Positions 33,128 through 40,477 of a stretch of 64,000 bases of DNA are shown piece by piece. The notes beneath the pieces were generated by a model that saw nothing but the letters and a program-made list of their open reading frames with translations, searched no databases and was not told the origin of the DNA. The stretch's first letter is position 1; each line of letters begins with the position of its first letter. The position numbers were made by a program, and so were the translations under genes. The stretch lies in contig NZ_CP156674.1 of assembly GCF_039851965.1 (NCBI RefSeq), positions 3,472,001 through 3,536,000 on the forward strand, written 5' to 3'. Origin of the DNA: Pseudalkalibacillus hwajinpoensis. Its GTDB lineage: Bacteria; Bacillota; Bacilli; Bacillales; Guptibacillaceae.

Positions 33128-34057
33128 ATGCGTAAAATTATTATTGGTTCTAGAAGAAGTAAGCTTGCAATCACACAAACGAAATGGGTGATTAGTAAAC
33201 TGAAGGAATTGAATCCAGGAGTCGATTTTGAAATAAAGGAAATCGTAACTCGCGGCGATAAAATTCTTGATGTTACGCTCTCGAAGGTTGGGGGGAAAGG
33301 TCTTTTTGTTAAGGAAATTGAAGACGCCATGCTTAAAGGTGAGATTGATATGGCGGTTCACAGTATGAAGGATATGCCATCCGTTCTTCCTGAAGGACTT
33401 ATCATTGGCTGTATTCCTGAGCGTGAAGATCACCGAGATGTTATTATTTCTGAATCCGGGAAAACATTCAGGGAACTACCCGAGGGTGCAGTGATTGGAA
33501 CGAGCAGCCTTCGGCGTGGTGCACAGTTGAAAGCCATCCGTCCTGATATCGAAATTAAATGGATTCGTGGAAACATAGATACACGCCTTCGTAAGCTTAC
33601 TGATGAAGATTACGATGCGATTGTTCTGGCGGCTGCAGGCCTTCATCGTATGGGATGGTCGAAAGATATTGTGACGGAATACCTTGATCCGGATCTCTGT
33701 TTACCAGCAGTTGGTCAGGGAGCACTATCCATTGAATGCCGCGAAAGCGATGATGAGTTGCTTGAAATTATTGAGAAATTCAAAGATGAGAATACGACTA
33801 AAACGGTTATGGCAGAAAGGGCGTTTCTTCATACTCTTGAAGGTGGATGCCAGGTACCGATAGCAGGTCATGCAGTGCTAAAAGATGATTCTATTACAAT
33901 TACTGGTCTTGTTGGTGAGCCTGACGGTTCAATCATTATTAAGGAAATGGAATCTGGAAATGATTCAATCCAAGTAGGAAATACGCTTGCCCTTCGAATG
34001 AAAGAACAGGGAGCTAAAGATATTTTAGACCGTGTTAAGGAAGAACTGGATCAATGA
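33128..34057 (+). CDS. hemC: Porphobilinogen deaminase (hydroxymethylbilane synthase)
   Basis: Joins four porphobilinogens into hydroxymethylbilane. 309 residues: IIGSRRSKLAITQT start, catalytic Asp in VHSMKDMPS, SLRRGAQLKA, and C241 in GGCQVPIAGHA, which carries the dipyrromethane cofactor. TTTGGAGG precedes the ATG. Its stop overlaps hemD by four bases. Confidence 0.98.
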   Translation: MRKIIIGSRRSKLAITQTKWVISKLKELNPGVDFEIKEIVTRGDKILDVTLSKVGGKGLFVKEIEDAMLKGEIDMAVHSMKDMPSVLPEGLIIGCIPEREDHRDVIISESGKTFRELPEGAVIGTSSLRRGAQLKAIRPDIEIKWIRGNIDTRLRKLTDEDYDAIVLAAAGLHRMGWSKDIVTEYLDPDLCLPAVGQGALSIECRESDDELLEIIEKFKDENTTKTVMAERAFLHTLEGGCQVPIAGHAVLKDDSITITGLVGEPDGSIIIKEMESGNDSIQVGNTLALRMKEQGAKDILDRVKEELDQ

Positions 34058-34797
34058 TAACCCCGCTCTCAGGAAAGCGTGTACTGGTCACGAGAGCTCG
34101 GGAGCAGGCGGCAGCTTTCACGAAATTAATTGAGGAACGCGGAGGGCTTTCAATTGAAATCCCTCTTATTTCGTTCGAACCACGCCCTCATATACTTGAT
34201 ACGATTGAATTGAATCAGTATAGCTGGATTCTATTTACAAGTGCGAATGGCGTGAGATTTTTCTTCGAAGAGGCCTTTCTACCTAATAACGTAAAGGTAG
34301 GTGCAGTAGGAAGTAAAACAGCCAGGGCACTTAACGATCATGGTGTCCAAATTAATCTTCTGCCACGAGACTTTGTTGGCGAAGGCCTTGTTGCAGCCCT
34401 GTCTCGTAATGCATTATTGGACGAGAAGATCTTGCTGCCAAGAGGGAATCTTGGTCGGAAAGAATTACCCAGGCAATTAATGAAATTAGGATATGATGTT
34501 ACTGATTTGCCTCTTTATGATACAGTGATTCCTTACGATTCAGGTTCAGAATTAAAGAAAGTGATCCAAAACCGTGCGGTTGATGTGATTACTTTTACCT
34601 CTTCTTCTACTGTACATCATTTTGCTCACCTTCTTGAAGCGGAGAATTTGAAAGACCAGATTAAAGGGATCGCAATAGTGGTAATCGGACCCATCACGGA
34701 AAAAACACTTCAGTCTTACAGTATTAAAGCACACGTGGTTCCTGATAAATACACGATAGAAGGCATGCTTGAGAGTCTGGAAAAGTACTTTCAATAA
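34054..34797 (+). CDS. hemD: Uroporphyrinogen-III synthase
   Basis: Cyclises hydroxymethylbilane with inversion of ring D. The family is poorly conserved; recognition rests on ITPLSGKRVLVTRAREQA at the start, ILFTSANGVRFF, LLPRGNLGRKELP, DVITFTSSSTVHHF, and its place between hemC and hemB. 247 residues, normal length, two-domain fold. The ATG overlaps the hemC stop (ATGA). Confidence 0.95.
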   Translation: MITPLSGKRVLVTRAREQAAAFTKLIEERGGLSIEIPLISFEPRPHILDTIELNQYSWILFTSANGVRFFFEEAFLPNNVKVGAVGSKTARALNDHGVQINLLPRDFVGEGLVAALSRNALLDEKILLPRGNLGRKELPRQLMKLGYDVTDLPLYDTVIPYDSGSELKKVIQNRAVDVITFTSSSTVHHFAHLLEAENLKDQIKGIAIVVIGPITEKTLQSYSIKAHVVPDKYTIEGMLESLEKYFQ

Positions 34798-34814
34798 TAG
34801 GGAGGACTAGAACA

Positions 34815-35792
34815 ATGGAAAAAGGGAATTTTCACCGTCATCGTCGATTAAGACGATCAGAATCAATGAGATCTCTGGTAAGAGAAACGTACTTACATAA
34901 AGAAGATTTAATTTATCCAATTTTTGCAGTTGAGGAAGAAAATGTAAAACGTGAAATACCTTCAATGCCTGGAGTTTATCACTACTCTTTAGATCACCTG
35001 AATGAGGAGATTAGAGAAGTCGTTGAGCTAGGAATCCAGTCAGTTATGATGTTCGGCGTGCCGAATCATAAGGATGCTATTGGTTCTGAAGCGTATTGTG
35101 ATACGGGAATTGTTCAAAGGGCTATTAAACAAATTAAAGCAGAATTTCCGGATTTAACAGTAATTGCAGATACATGCCTTTGCCAGTATACTGATCATGG
35201 CCACTGTGGCGTAATCGAAGACGGTTACGTGCAGAATGATCAGTCCCTTGAATTGCTTACGCAAACAGCCATTACTCAAGCCAAGGCCGGGGCTGACATT
35301 ATTGCGCCATCTAATATGATGGATGGTTTTGTATCAGCGATCCGCCAGGGGCTAGATGAAGCAGGTTTTGTTGACGTTCCTGTGATGAGCTATGCTGTTA
35401 AGTTCTCATCCGCATTCTATGGTCCATTCCGTGATGCTGCTCACAGCACACCACAATTCGGCGATCGTAAAACCTATCAAATGGATCCAGCAAATCGTCT
35501 TGAAGCGATTAGAGAAGCAGAAAGCGATATTGCAGAAGGAGCAGACTTTTTGATGGTGAAACCTGCTCTAGCTTATCTTGATATCATTCGTGAGTTAAAA
35601 GATCGCTTCCCGCTTCCAATGGTTGCTTATAATGTAAGTGGGGAATATTCAATGATAAAAGCTGCCAGTCAGAATGGATGGTTAAATGAGCAGGAGGTTG
35701 TGCTCGAAAAGCTAACTAGCATGAAGCGTGCTGGAGCGGATCTTATTATTACGTACTTTGCAAAAGACGCAGCTCGCTGGTTAGATCAATAG
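34815..35792 (+). CDS. hemB: Delta-aminolevulinic acid dehydratase (porphobilinogen synthase)
   Basis: Condenses two aminolevulinates into porphobilinogen. 325 residues. The zinc-type Cys cluster DTCLCQYTDHGHCG is present, so it is a zinc enzyme rather than the magnesium-only type; the Schiff-base lysines lie in YAVKFSSAFYGPFRDA and FLMVKPALAYLD. GGGAGGA precedes the ATG. Confidence 0.98.
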   Translation: MEKGNFHRHRRLRRSESMRSLVRETYLHKEDLIYPIFAVEEENVKREIPSMPGVYHYSLDHLNEEIREVVELGIQSVMMFGVPNHKDAIGSEAYCDTGIVQRAIKQIKAEFPDLTVIADTCLCQYTDHGHCGVIEDGYVQNDQSLELLTQTAITQAKAGADIIAPSNMMDGFVSAIRQGLDEAGFVDVPVMSYAVKFSSAFYGPFRDAAHSTPQFGDRKTYQMDPANRLEAIREAESDIAEGADFLMVKPALAYLDIIRELKDRFPLPMVAYNVSGEYSMIKAASQNGWLNEQEVVLEKLTSMKRAGADLIITYFAKDAARWLDQ

Positions 35793-35814
35793 TATCGTGA
35801 AAGGGGCTTATAAA

Positions 35815-37101
35815 ATGGGTAACTATGATCGTTCAAAAGAAGCATTTAAAGAAGCATCCAAAGTGATGCCGGGCGGGGTAAACAGTCCTGTGAGGGCATT
35901 TAAATCTGTTGGAATGGATCCGATTTTTATGGAAAAGGGCAAAGGATCCAAAATTTACGATATAGATCAAAATGAATACATTGATTATGTGCTCTCTTAT
36001 GGCCCACTGATTCTCGGGCATGCAGATGAGCAAGTTGTCGAACGTCTTAAGAGTGTCACCGAGCTTGGTACAAGCTTTGGAGCTCCTAGTACTTATGAAA
36101 CGAAGTTGGCTGAGCTTGTCATTGAACGTGTTCCATCAATTGAAATTGTACGGATGGTAAATTCAGGAACAGAAGCGACAATGAGCGCTCTTCGCCTTGC
36201 ACGTGGGTATACTGGACGTAACAAAATCTTGAAATTCGAAGGATGTTATCACGGTCATGGGGACTCCCTTTTAATTAAAGCAGGTTCTGGTGTTGCTACA
36301 CTTGGTCTCCCGGACAGCCCTGGAGTTCCAGAAGGCATTGCTAAAAATACGATTACGGTTCCTTACAACGATCTTGAGAGCCTTCGATATGCGTTTAAGG
36401 AATTTGGTGATGACATTGCGGGCGTTATTATTGAACCTGTTGCTGGCAATATGGGTGTTGTCCCACCTCAACCAGGATATCTGGAAGAAATTAGAAGTAT
36501 TACTGAAGAAAACGGGACGCTTCTTATTTTTGATGAGGTTATGACAGGATTTCGTGTTAGCTATAACTGTGCTCAAGGGTTTTACAATGTAACACCTGAC
36601 TTAACCTGCCTTGGAAAAGTGATCGGTGGCGGACTGCCGGTTGGGGCATACGGTGGTAAAAAGGAAATCATGGACCATATCGCGCCGAGCGGTCCAATTT
36701 ATCAAGCTGGAACACTCAGCGGTAATCCGCTGGCAATGACAGCTGGATATGAAACGCTATCACAACTAACACCTGAAAGTTATCAGGAGTTTGAACGAAA
36801 AGCAGAGCGTCTTGGAGAGGGTCTCTCCAAAGCTGCTGGTAAGTACAATATTCCACATACAGTTAATCGTGCAGGCTCAATGGTTGGTTTCTTCTTTACT
36901 GATCAGGATGTGATTAATTTTGAAACGGCATCATCATCTAATTTGGATCATTTCACACGTTATTTTAAAGAGATGCTTGATCAGGGAATTTCACTTCCTC
37001 CATCACAGTTTGAAGGGCTTTTCCTTTCCACAGCTCATACTGAGCATGATATTGATGAAACAATCGCAGCTGCCGAAGCAGCGTTTTCGAAGCTTGTATA
37101 A
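35815..37101 (+). CDS. hemL: Glutamate-1-semialdehyde 2,1-aminomutase
   Basis: PLP enzyme making 5-aminolevulinate, the second step after HemA. ATG 35815 has AAAGGGG nine bases upstream; a GTG at 35797 would lie before the RBS. 428 residues: VMPGGVNSPVRAF start, GCYHGHGDS, FDEVMTGFRV and the PLP lysine K268 in LGKVIGGGLPVGAYGG. Last gene of the operon, closed by a terminator. Confidence 0.98.
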   Translation: MGNYDRSKEAFKEASKVMPGGVNSPVRAFKSVGMDPIFMEKGKGSKIYDIDQNEYIDYVLSYGPLILGHADEQVVERLKSVTELGTSFGAPSTYETKLAELVIERVPSIEIVRMVNSGTEATMSALRLARGYTGRNKILKFEGCYHGHGDSLLIKAGSGVATLGLPDSPGVPEGIAKNTITVPYNDLESLRYAFKEFGDDIAGVIIEPVAGNMGVVPPQPGYLEEIRSITEENGTLLIFDEVMTGFRVSYNCAQGFYNVTPDLTCLGKVIGGGLPVGAYGGKKEIMDHIAPSGPIYQAGTLSGNPLAMTAGYETLSQLTPESYQEFERKAERLGEGLSKAAGKYNIPHTVNRAGSMVGFFFTDQDVINFETASSSNLDHFTRYFKEMLDQGISLPPSQFEGLFLSTAHTEHDIDETIAAAEAAFSKLV

Positions 37102-37104
37102 TCT

Positions 37105-37137
37105 AAGCTGTCAGCGTCTTTCGCTGACAGCTTTTTT
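37105..37137 (+). terminator. Terminator of hemAXCDBL
   Basis: AAGCTGTCAGCG, loop TCTTT, CGCTGACAGCTT then TTTT. It starts four bases after the hemL stop. Confidence 0.95.
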
Positions 37138-37181
37138 AATGCTTCAAGAGTGATTGTTCTTTGTATTAATAAAGGTTTTAG

Positions 37182-37209
37182 ACATAATCCTTTGAATTGG
37201 TCATAAATG
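37182..37209 (+). promoter_or_regulatory. Candidate sigma-E promoter of spoVID
   Basis: ACATAA (37182-37187), 14 bases, CATAAATG (37202-37209), compared with sigma-E kMATATT / CATACAnT. spoVID is sigma-E dependent in B. subtilis. The same layout recurs before spoIVFA. Confidence 0.45.
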
Positions 37210-37246
37210 TGTAATGTATGGATAATGTTTGAAAGGAGGAGAAAGC

Positions 37247-38278
37247 ATGCCTGATGGCCCATATTTGCATTTCTCCGTAGAGGAGCAGGTCTGGTTAAAG
37301 AAAGGACAGGAAGTTGAAGAAGTGTTGTCCATCTCGCTGGATCCTGACATTTCGATTGAGGAATATGAAGACTATGTCGCTGTTAAAGGATGCTTATACC
37401 TGTCCGGGGAGTATTTACAGCGTGAACAAGATGAAGAGGCTGAGGAAGACAATGAGGCATCAGCTTATCGCTCCATTCATGAAGTAGACGTTAGAGAAGA
37501 TGGGACTGCATCGATTGGACACCGTTTTCCGGTTGACATTACGATCCCTTCAAGTAGAGTTCGAAGTCTCGAGGATATTTACGTCACTGTCGATACATTC
37601 GATTACACCCTTCTTGAAGCAAATTGTCTTCAATTGAAGGCAGACATTTCAATCAGTGGTATTCAAGGTGATCAAGGTCGTGCAGAAGGAGAAGCATACA
37701 ATGAAGAGCAAGAGCTAGTATCTTCTGATGAAACGGACGAAGCCAGTGAGGAGGCTGATGAAACCACCTGGGAAACAGATGTTAAATATGTTGATGAAAG
37801 CATAGAAGAGTCATCAGATGTGATTCGTACTCCACAGGTTGATTTTAAAACAAGGGATGAGCGGTACATCGCTAATCTTCTGGATTATGAAAATGCAGAA
37901 GGAACAGAAGAACCTTCGTATGATTTTTTAACTCGAATGGCAAGACAAATAGAGGATTCAAACTTTTATAATGCTGGTCAGAACCAGGAAGACGTTGATG
38001 AGGTTGAATATGAAGAGTCACCTGATGACGAACGAATTGAAGAAGAAGAGAAAAAGAGAAGTCAGCGTGAAGAAAATGCACTTTATTTAACGAGTATGCT
38101 TACAAAAGAAGAAGAGCAGTTTTCAAGAATGAAAATGTGTATTATTCAGCCCGGGGACTCTTTAACAGAAATAGCTGAACGGTATCGGGTTTTACCGAGT
38201 CATCTTGCACGTGTAAATCGATTAGAGGAGGATGAGGTAAAGGAAGGGCAGATCTTATACATTCCTGTAAATCGCTAG
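37247..38278 (+). CDS. spoVID: Spore coat encasement protein SpoVID (short form)
   Basis: Mother-cell protein that, with SpoIVA and SafA, drives coat layers to surround the forespore. ATG 37247 follows AAAGGAGGAGAAAGC. The 343-residue protein has the conserved N-terminal domain (LHFSVEEQVWLKKGQEVEEVLSI, residues about 5-150), a long acidic low-complexity middle (150-290, rich in Glu and Asp), and a C-terminal LysM domain at 297-343 (IIQPGDSLTEIAERYRVLPS). B. subtilis SpoVID is about 575 residues, so the acidic middle is much shorter here while both end domains remain. Confidence 0.93.
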   Translation: MPDGPYLHFSVEEQVWLKKGQEVEEVLSISLDPDISIEEYEDYVAVKGCLYLSGEYLQREQDEEAEEDNEASAYRSIHEVDVREDGTASIGHRFPVDITIPSSRVRSLEDIYVTVDTFDYTLLEANCLQLKADISISGIQGDQGRAEGEAYNEEQELVSSDETDEASEEADETTWETDVKYVDESIEESSDVIRTPQVDFKTRDERYIANLLDYENAEGTEEPSYDFLTRMARQIEDSNFYNAGQNQEDVDEVEYEESPDDERIEEEEKKRSQREENALYLTSMLTKEEEQFSRMKMCIIQPGDSLTEIAERYRVLPSHLARVNRLEEDEVKEGQILYIPVNR

Positions 38279-38308
38279 CAGTCGATAAGATAATAGGGAG
38301 TAATGGAA

Positions 38309-38581
38309 ATGGATGTAGAAGACGTACTGGCGAAGGAGTATGGTTTTTGGGAATTAACATGGTTGGATGGACCACATACATTCATAACAGATTCAAGGAA
38401 AAAGAAGCTATCATATTGGCGGGAGCGGGATTTGCTTGAGTATCATCTCAACTTCCGTGACCGTCTTTTTTTACAATCAGCGAGTCTATGTAACAGGATG
38501 ATTCGTACGCTCGATGGGAGACCGTATAGCTCCTTTAAAGATGGTTATCTGTCCGTCCATGACCTTATTAAAGAACCTTAA
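38309..38581 (+). CDS. Short protein resembling the N-lobe of spore-coat kinase-like proteins
   Basis: A 90-residue reading frame between spoVID and ysxE, a place with no gene in B. subtilis. GGGAG lies eight bases before ATG 38309. I do not recognise it with certainty. Its layout (DGPHTFITDSRKKKL, then RERDLLEYHL, then MIRTLDGRPYSSFKDGYLSVHDLIKEP) runs parallel to the first 90 residues of the following YsxE (GKVTRVDTKRGSFAIKE, LVKTKYGDSFVFTGDRIAYLTPWIEE) and to CotS/YutH-type proteins. It stops where the C-lobe would begin, so it may be a truncated duplicate or a small free-standing protein. Codon use looks normal. Confidence 0.6.
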   Translation: MDVEDVLAKEYGFWELTWLDGPHTFITDSRKKKLSYWRERDLLEYHLNFRDRLFLQSASLCNRMIRTLDGRPYSSFKDGYLSVHDLIKEP

Positions 38582-38869
38582 TCAATTGAACGACATCCTG
38601 AGAAAAGTGGTTATTTATCGCTACATTAATAGATGCTAGAAGCACAAGGAATCCTCCACATCAAAGTAACTTTTACCTGTGGTGAGGGGATATGTAAAGA
38701 AAGGTTAGAACAGGACTTGTTTGACCCGTAGTAATGATGATCCTGTATTTTAGCATTAAAAGCGTCCGCTGATGTTGAATCTACCATGAATCGGTTTACA
38801 AAAGAGTGGGAGGCTCAAAGGAGATTATTGAAGTCCTGCGGCTCTCCGTGAGAAAGAGGGGGGTTGTCA

Positions 38870-39832
38870 TTGAATGAGGAACTGCTATTTCAGTATGATT
38901 TATATCCGGAGCATATATCGAAACATGGCAAGGTAACTAGAGTTGATACGAAGCGTGGGTCCTTTGCAATAAAAGAAACTGAACTTCAAATAAATCAGAT
39001 GGACTGGATGCTTCATCTTGAAAATTGGTTTAGGCAGCTTCATTTCCAGGGCTACGTTCCACTAGTGAAAACAAAATATGGAGACTCCTTTGTTTTCACA
39101 GGTGATCGAATTGCCTACTTAACGCCGTGGATTGAGGAAAGAGAAATCAATCCAGCTCAAAAAGAGGAACTTATGGTTCACAGCCTGGCTGAATTGCACG
39201 GATACACAGTGAAGGAACAATCTTTTTCAGAAGAAGTAATAAACCAGTCTTATCAGAAGATGGTGCTATTGCGAGAGAGTCGCCAATTTGAGATGGAGAA
39301 ATACGTTGGGTCCATTGAGAAAAGAATTTACCTTTCTCCATTTGAGCTGGCTTTTGTTACACAATTCCACCAGATGATGAAGAATTGTGATCTCGCAAAA
39401 TCAAGTCTTGATGATTGGTATGCTCAGGTGCTTGATGCAAAGCGCTATCGAAGTGTCCTCTGTCATGGGAAATGTTCACCTTCTCATTTCTTAACTGGTC
39501 CTGGTGGGAGTTATTTTATTAACTTTGAGAAATCTGTTGCGGACACACCCGTTAGAGATCTTGCCTATTTTGTTCGCTCATCAATTCGTCCTTTTCAATA
39601 TAATCCAGCTACAACAACAGGGCATCTCGCGAGATATGAAGATCAATTTTCGTTATATGAAGAGGAGAAAGCGCTTCTTGCAAGCTATTTGTATTTTCCA
39701 GAAACAATTTTCAATAGTGTTGCGATGTTTCAAGAAAATAGATACAATTTGCCTCACATTAAGCATGTCCGGTTATTCACAAAAAAAATAGAAGTCATGA
39801 ATGGAATTAGCAACTTACTACAATCGCTTTAA
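38870..39832 (+). CDS. ysxE: Spore coat kinase-like protein YsxE
   Basis: Member of the CotS/CotI/YutH spore-coat family with an aminoglycoside-phosphotransferase-like fold. 320 residues from TTG 38870 (GGGGGG six to seven bases upstream; TTG 38864 is possible but too close). The N-lobe strand FAIKETE keeps the lysine; the C-lobe has VLCHGKCSPSHFL in place of a kinase HGDxxxxN catalytic loop, with Asp changed to Lys, and FINFEKSVADTPVRDLAYF in place of the DFD segment. These changes suggest a non-catalytic structural role. The 288-base gap before it shows no intact gene. Confidence 0.88.
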   Translation: MNEELLFQYDLYPEHISKHGKVTRVDTKRGSFAIKETELQINQMDWMLHLENWFRQLHFQGYVPLVKTKYGDSFVFTGDRIAYLTPWIEEREINPAQKEELMVHSLAELHGYTVKEQSFSEEVINQSYQKMVLLRESRQFEMEKYVGSIEKRIYLSPFELAFVTQFHQMMKNCDLAKSSLDDWYAQVLDAKRYRSVLCHGKCSPSHFLTGPGGSYFINFEKSVADTPVRDLAYFVRSSIRPFQYNPATTTGHLARYEDQFSLYEEEKALLASYLYFPETIFNSVAMFQENRYNLPHIKHVRLFTKKIEVMNGISNLLQSL

Positions 39833-40029
39833 ATCCATTCGAAATAAAAGCATACTTCTAGTGCAACAAGAATTAGAAGAATCAATACGTCTACGGATGT
39901 TGGAAACAAAATTGTCCGTATCGTTTGAAATACAATAAATGGCGGTACGAATTGTGCACATATATCTCTAAATTTATAAACCGCCGGTGGAAGCTGGTAA
40001 CGATTCAATCCTCCAAAACGTTTCTTCAT
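39829..40029 (-). CDS. Small conserved-looking membrane protein of unknown function
   Basis: 66 residues: a basic, aromatic N-terminus (MKKRFGGLNRYQLPPAV), an amphipathic middle, and one or two C-terminal membrane helices (DVLILLILVALEVCFYF). Small proteins of this shape occur beside ysxE/valS in some bacilli as I recall, but I cannot check. The ribosome site is weak (AAAAGAG about 13 bases upstream). It overlaps the end of ysxE by four bases on the opposite strand. Confidence 0.55.
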   Translation of the reverse strand: MKKRFGGLNRYQLPPAVYKFRDICAQFVPPFIVFQTIRTILFPTSVDVLILLILVALEVCFYFEWI

Positions 40030-40144
40030 ATGGGATCAACTCTTTTCATGAAATTTAGATACAACTAGGGTATGTATAAAGAGGAATTTGGGTGATTAGG
40101 TTTCTATCGACCTGGCTATTATAAGAAAAAGGGCTTTTCGTATC

Positions 40145-40173
40145 TTGACGGTCATGTATCAAAACGGTAAACT
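40145..40173 (+). promoter_or_regulatory. Sigma-A promoter of the valS T-box transcript
   Basis: TTGACG (40145-40150), 17 bases, TAAACT (40168-40173), just upstream of the T-box stem I. Confidence 0.6.
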
Positions 40174-40185
40174 TATGTATACAAA

Positions 40186-40394
40186 TAGTCGACAGGCAAA
40201 GATAGGGAGTAGTAGAATGTGAACCCTTTAGAGAGAGAAATCATCCGCTGAAAGATTTCTCAGGATTATAGCATTCGAAGTCGCCCTTGAGCTGTTTCTC
40301 TGAACGAGGAGTAGGAGAAACCGGTAAACCCGTTATTCGAACGAAGCGTACAGCTAAAGGTCTTATTTAGCTGTAAATAAAGGTGGTACCGCGA
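40186..40394 (+). ncRNA. Valine T-box leader of valS
   Basis: The leader holds the T-box sequence AAAGGTGGTACCGCG at about 40379-40393, stem I with the internal loop and the specifier triplet GTC at 40280-40282 (GAAGTCGCC), a valine codon. In this family uncharged tRNA-Val pairs with the specifier and with the TGG bulge, favouring antitermination and expression of valS when valine is short. Confidence 0.9.
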
Positions 40395-40395
40395 A

Positions 40396-40440
40396 AAAAC
40401 TTCTTTCGTCCTTTTATAGGGATGCAAGAAGTTTTTTTTG
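40396..40440 (+). terminator. T-box regulated terminator
   Basis: AAAACTTCTTTCGTCC pairs with GGATGCAAGAAGTTTT with small mismatches, followed by a T run. It lies immediately after the T-box motif, in the usual position. Confidence 0.9.
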
Positions 40441-40477
40441 TTGTCTTCGACTGATAGAAGAGAAAGGAAGAGTGACG

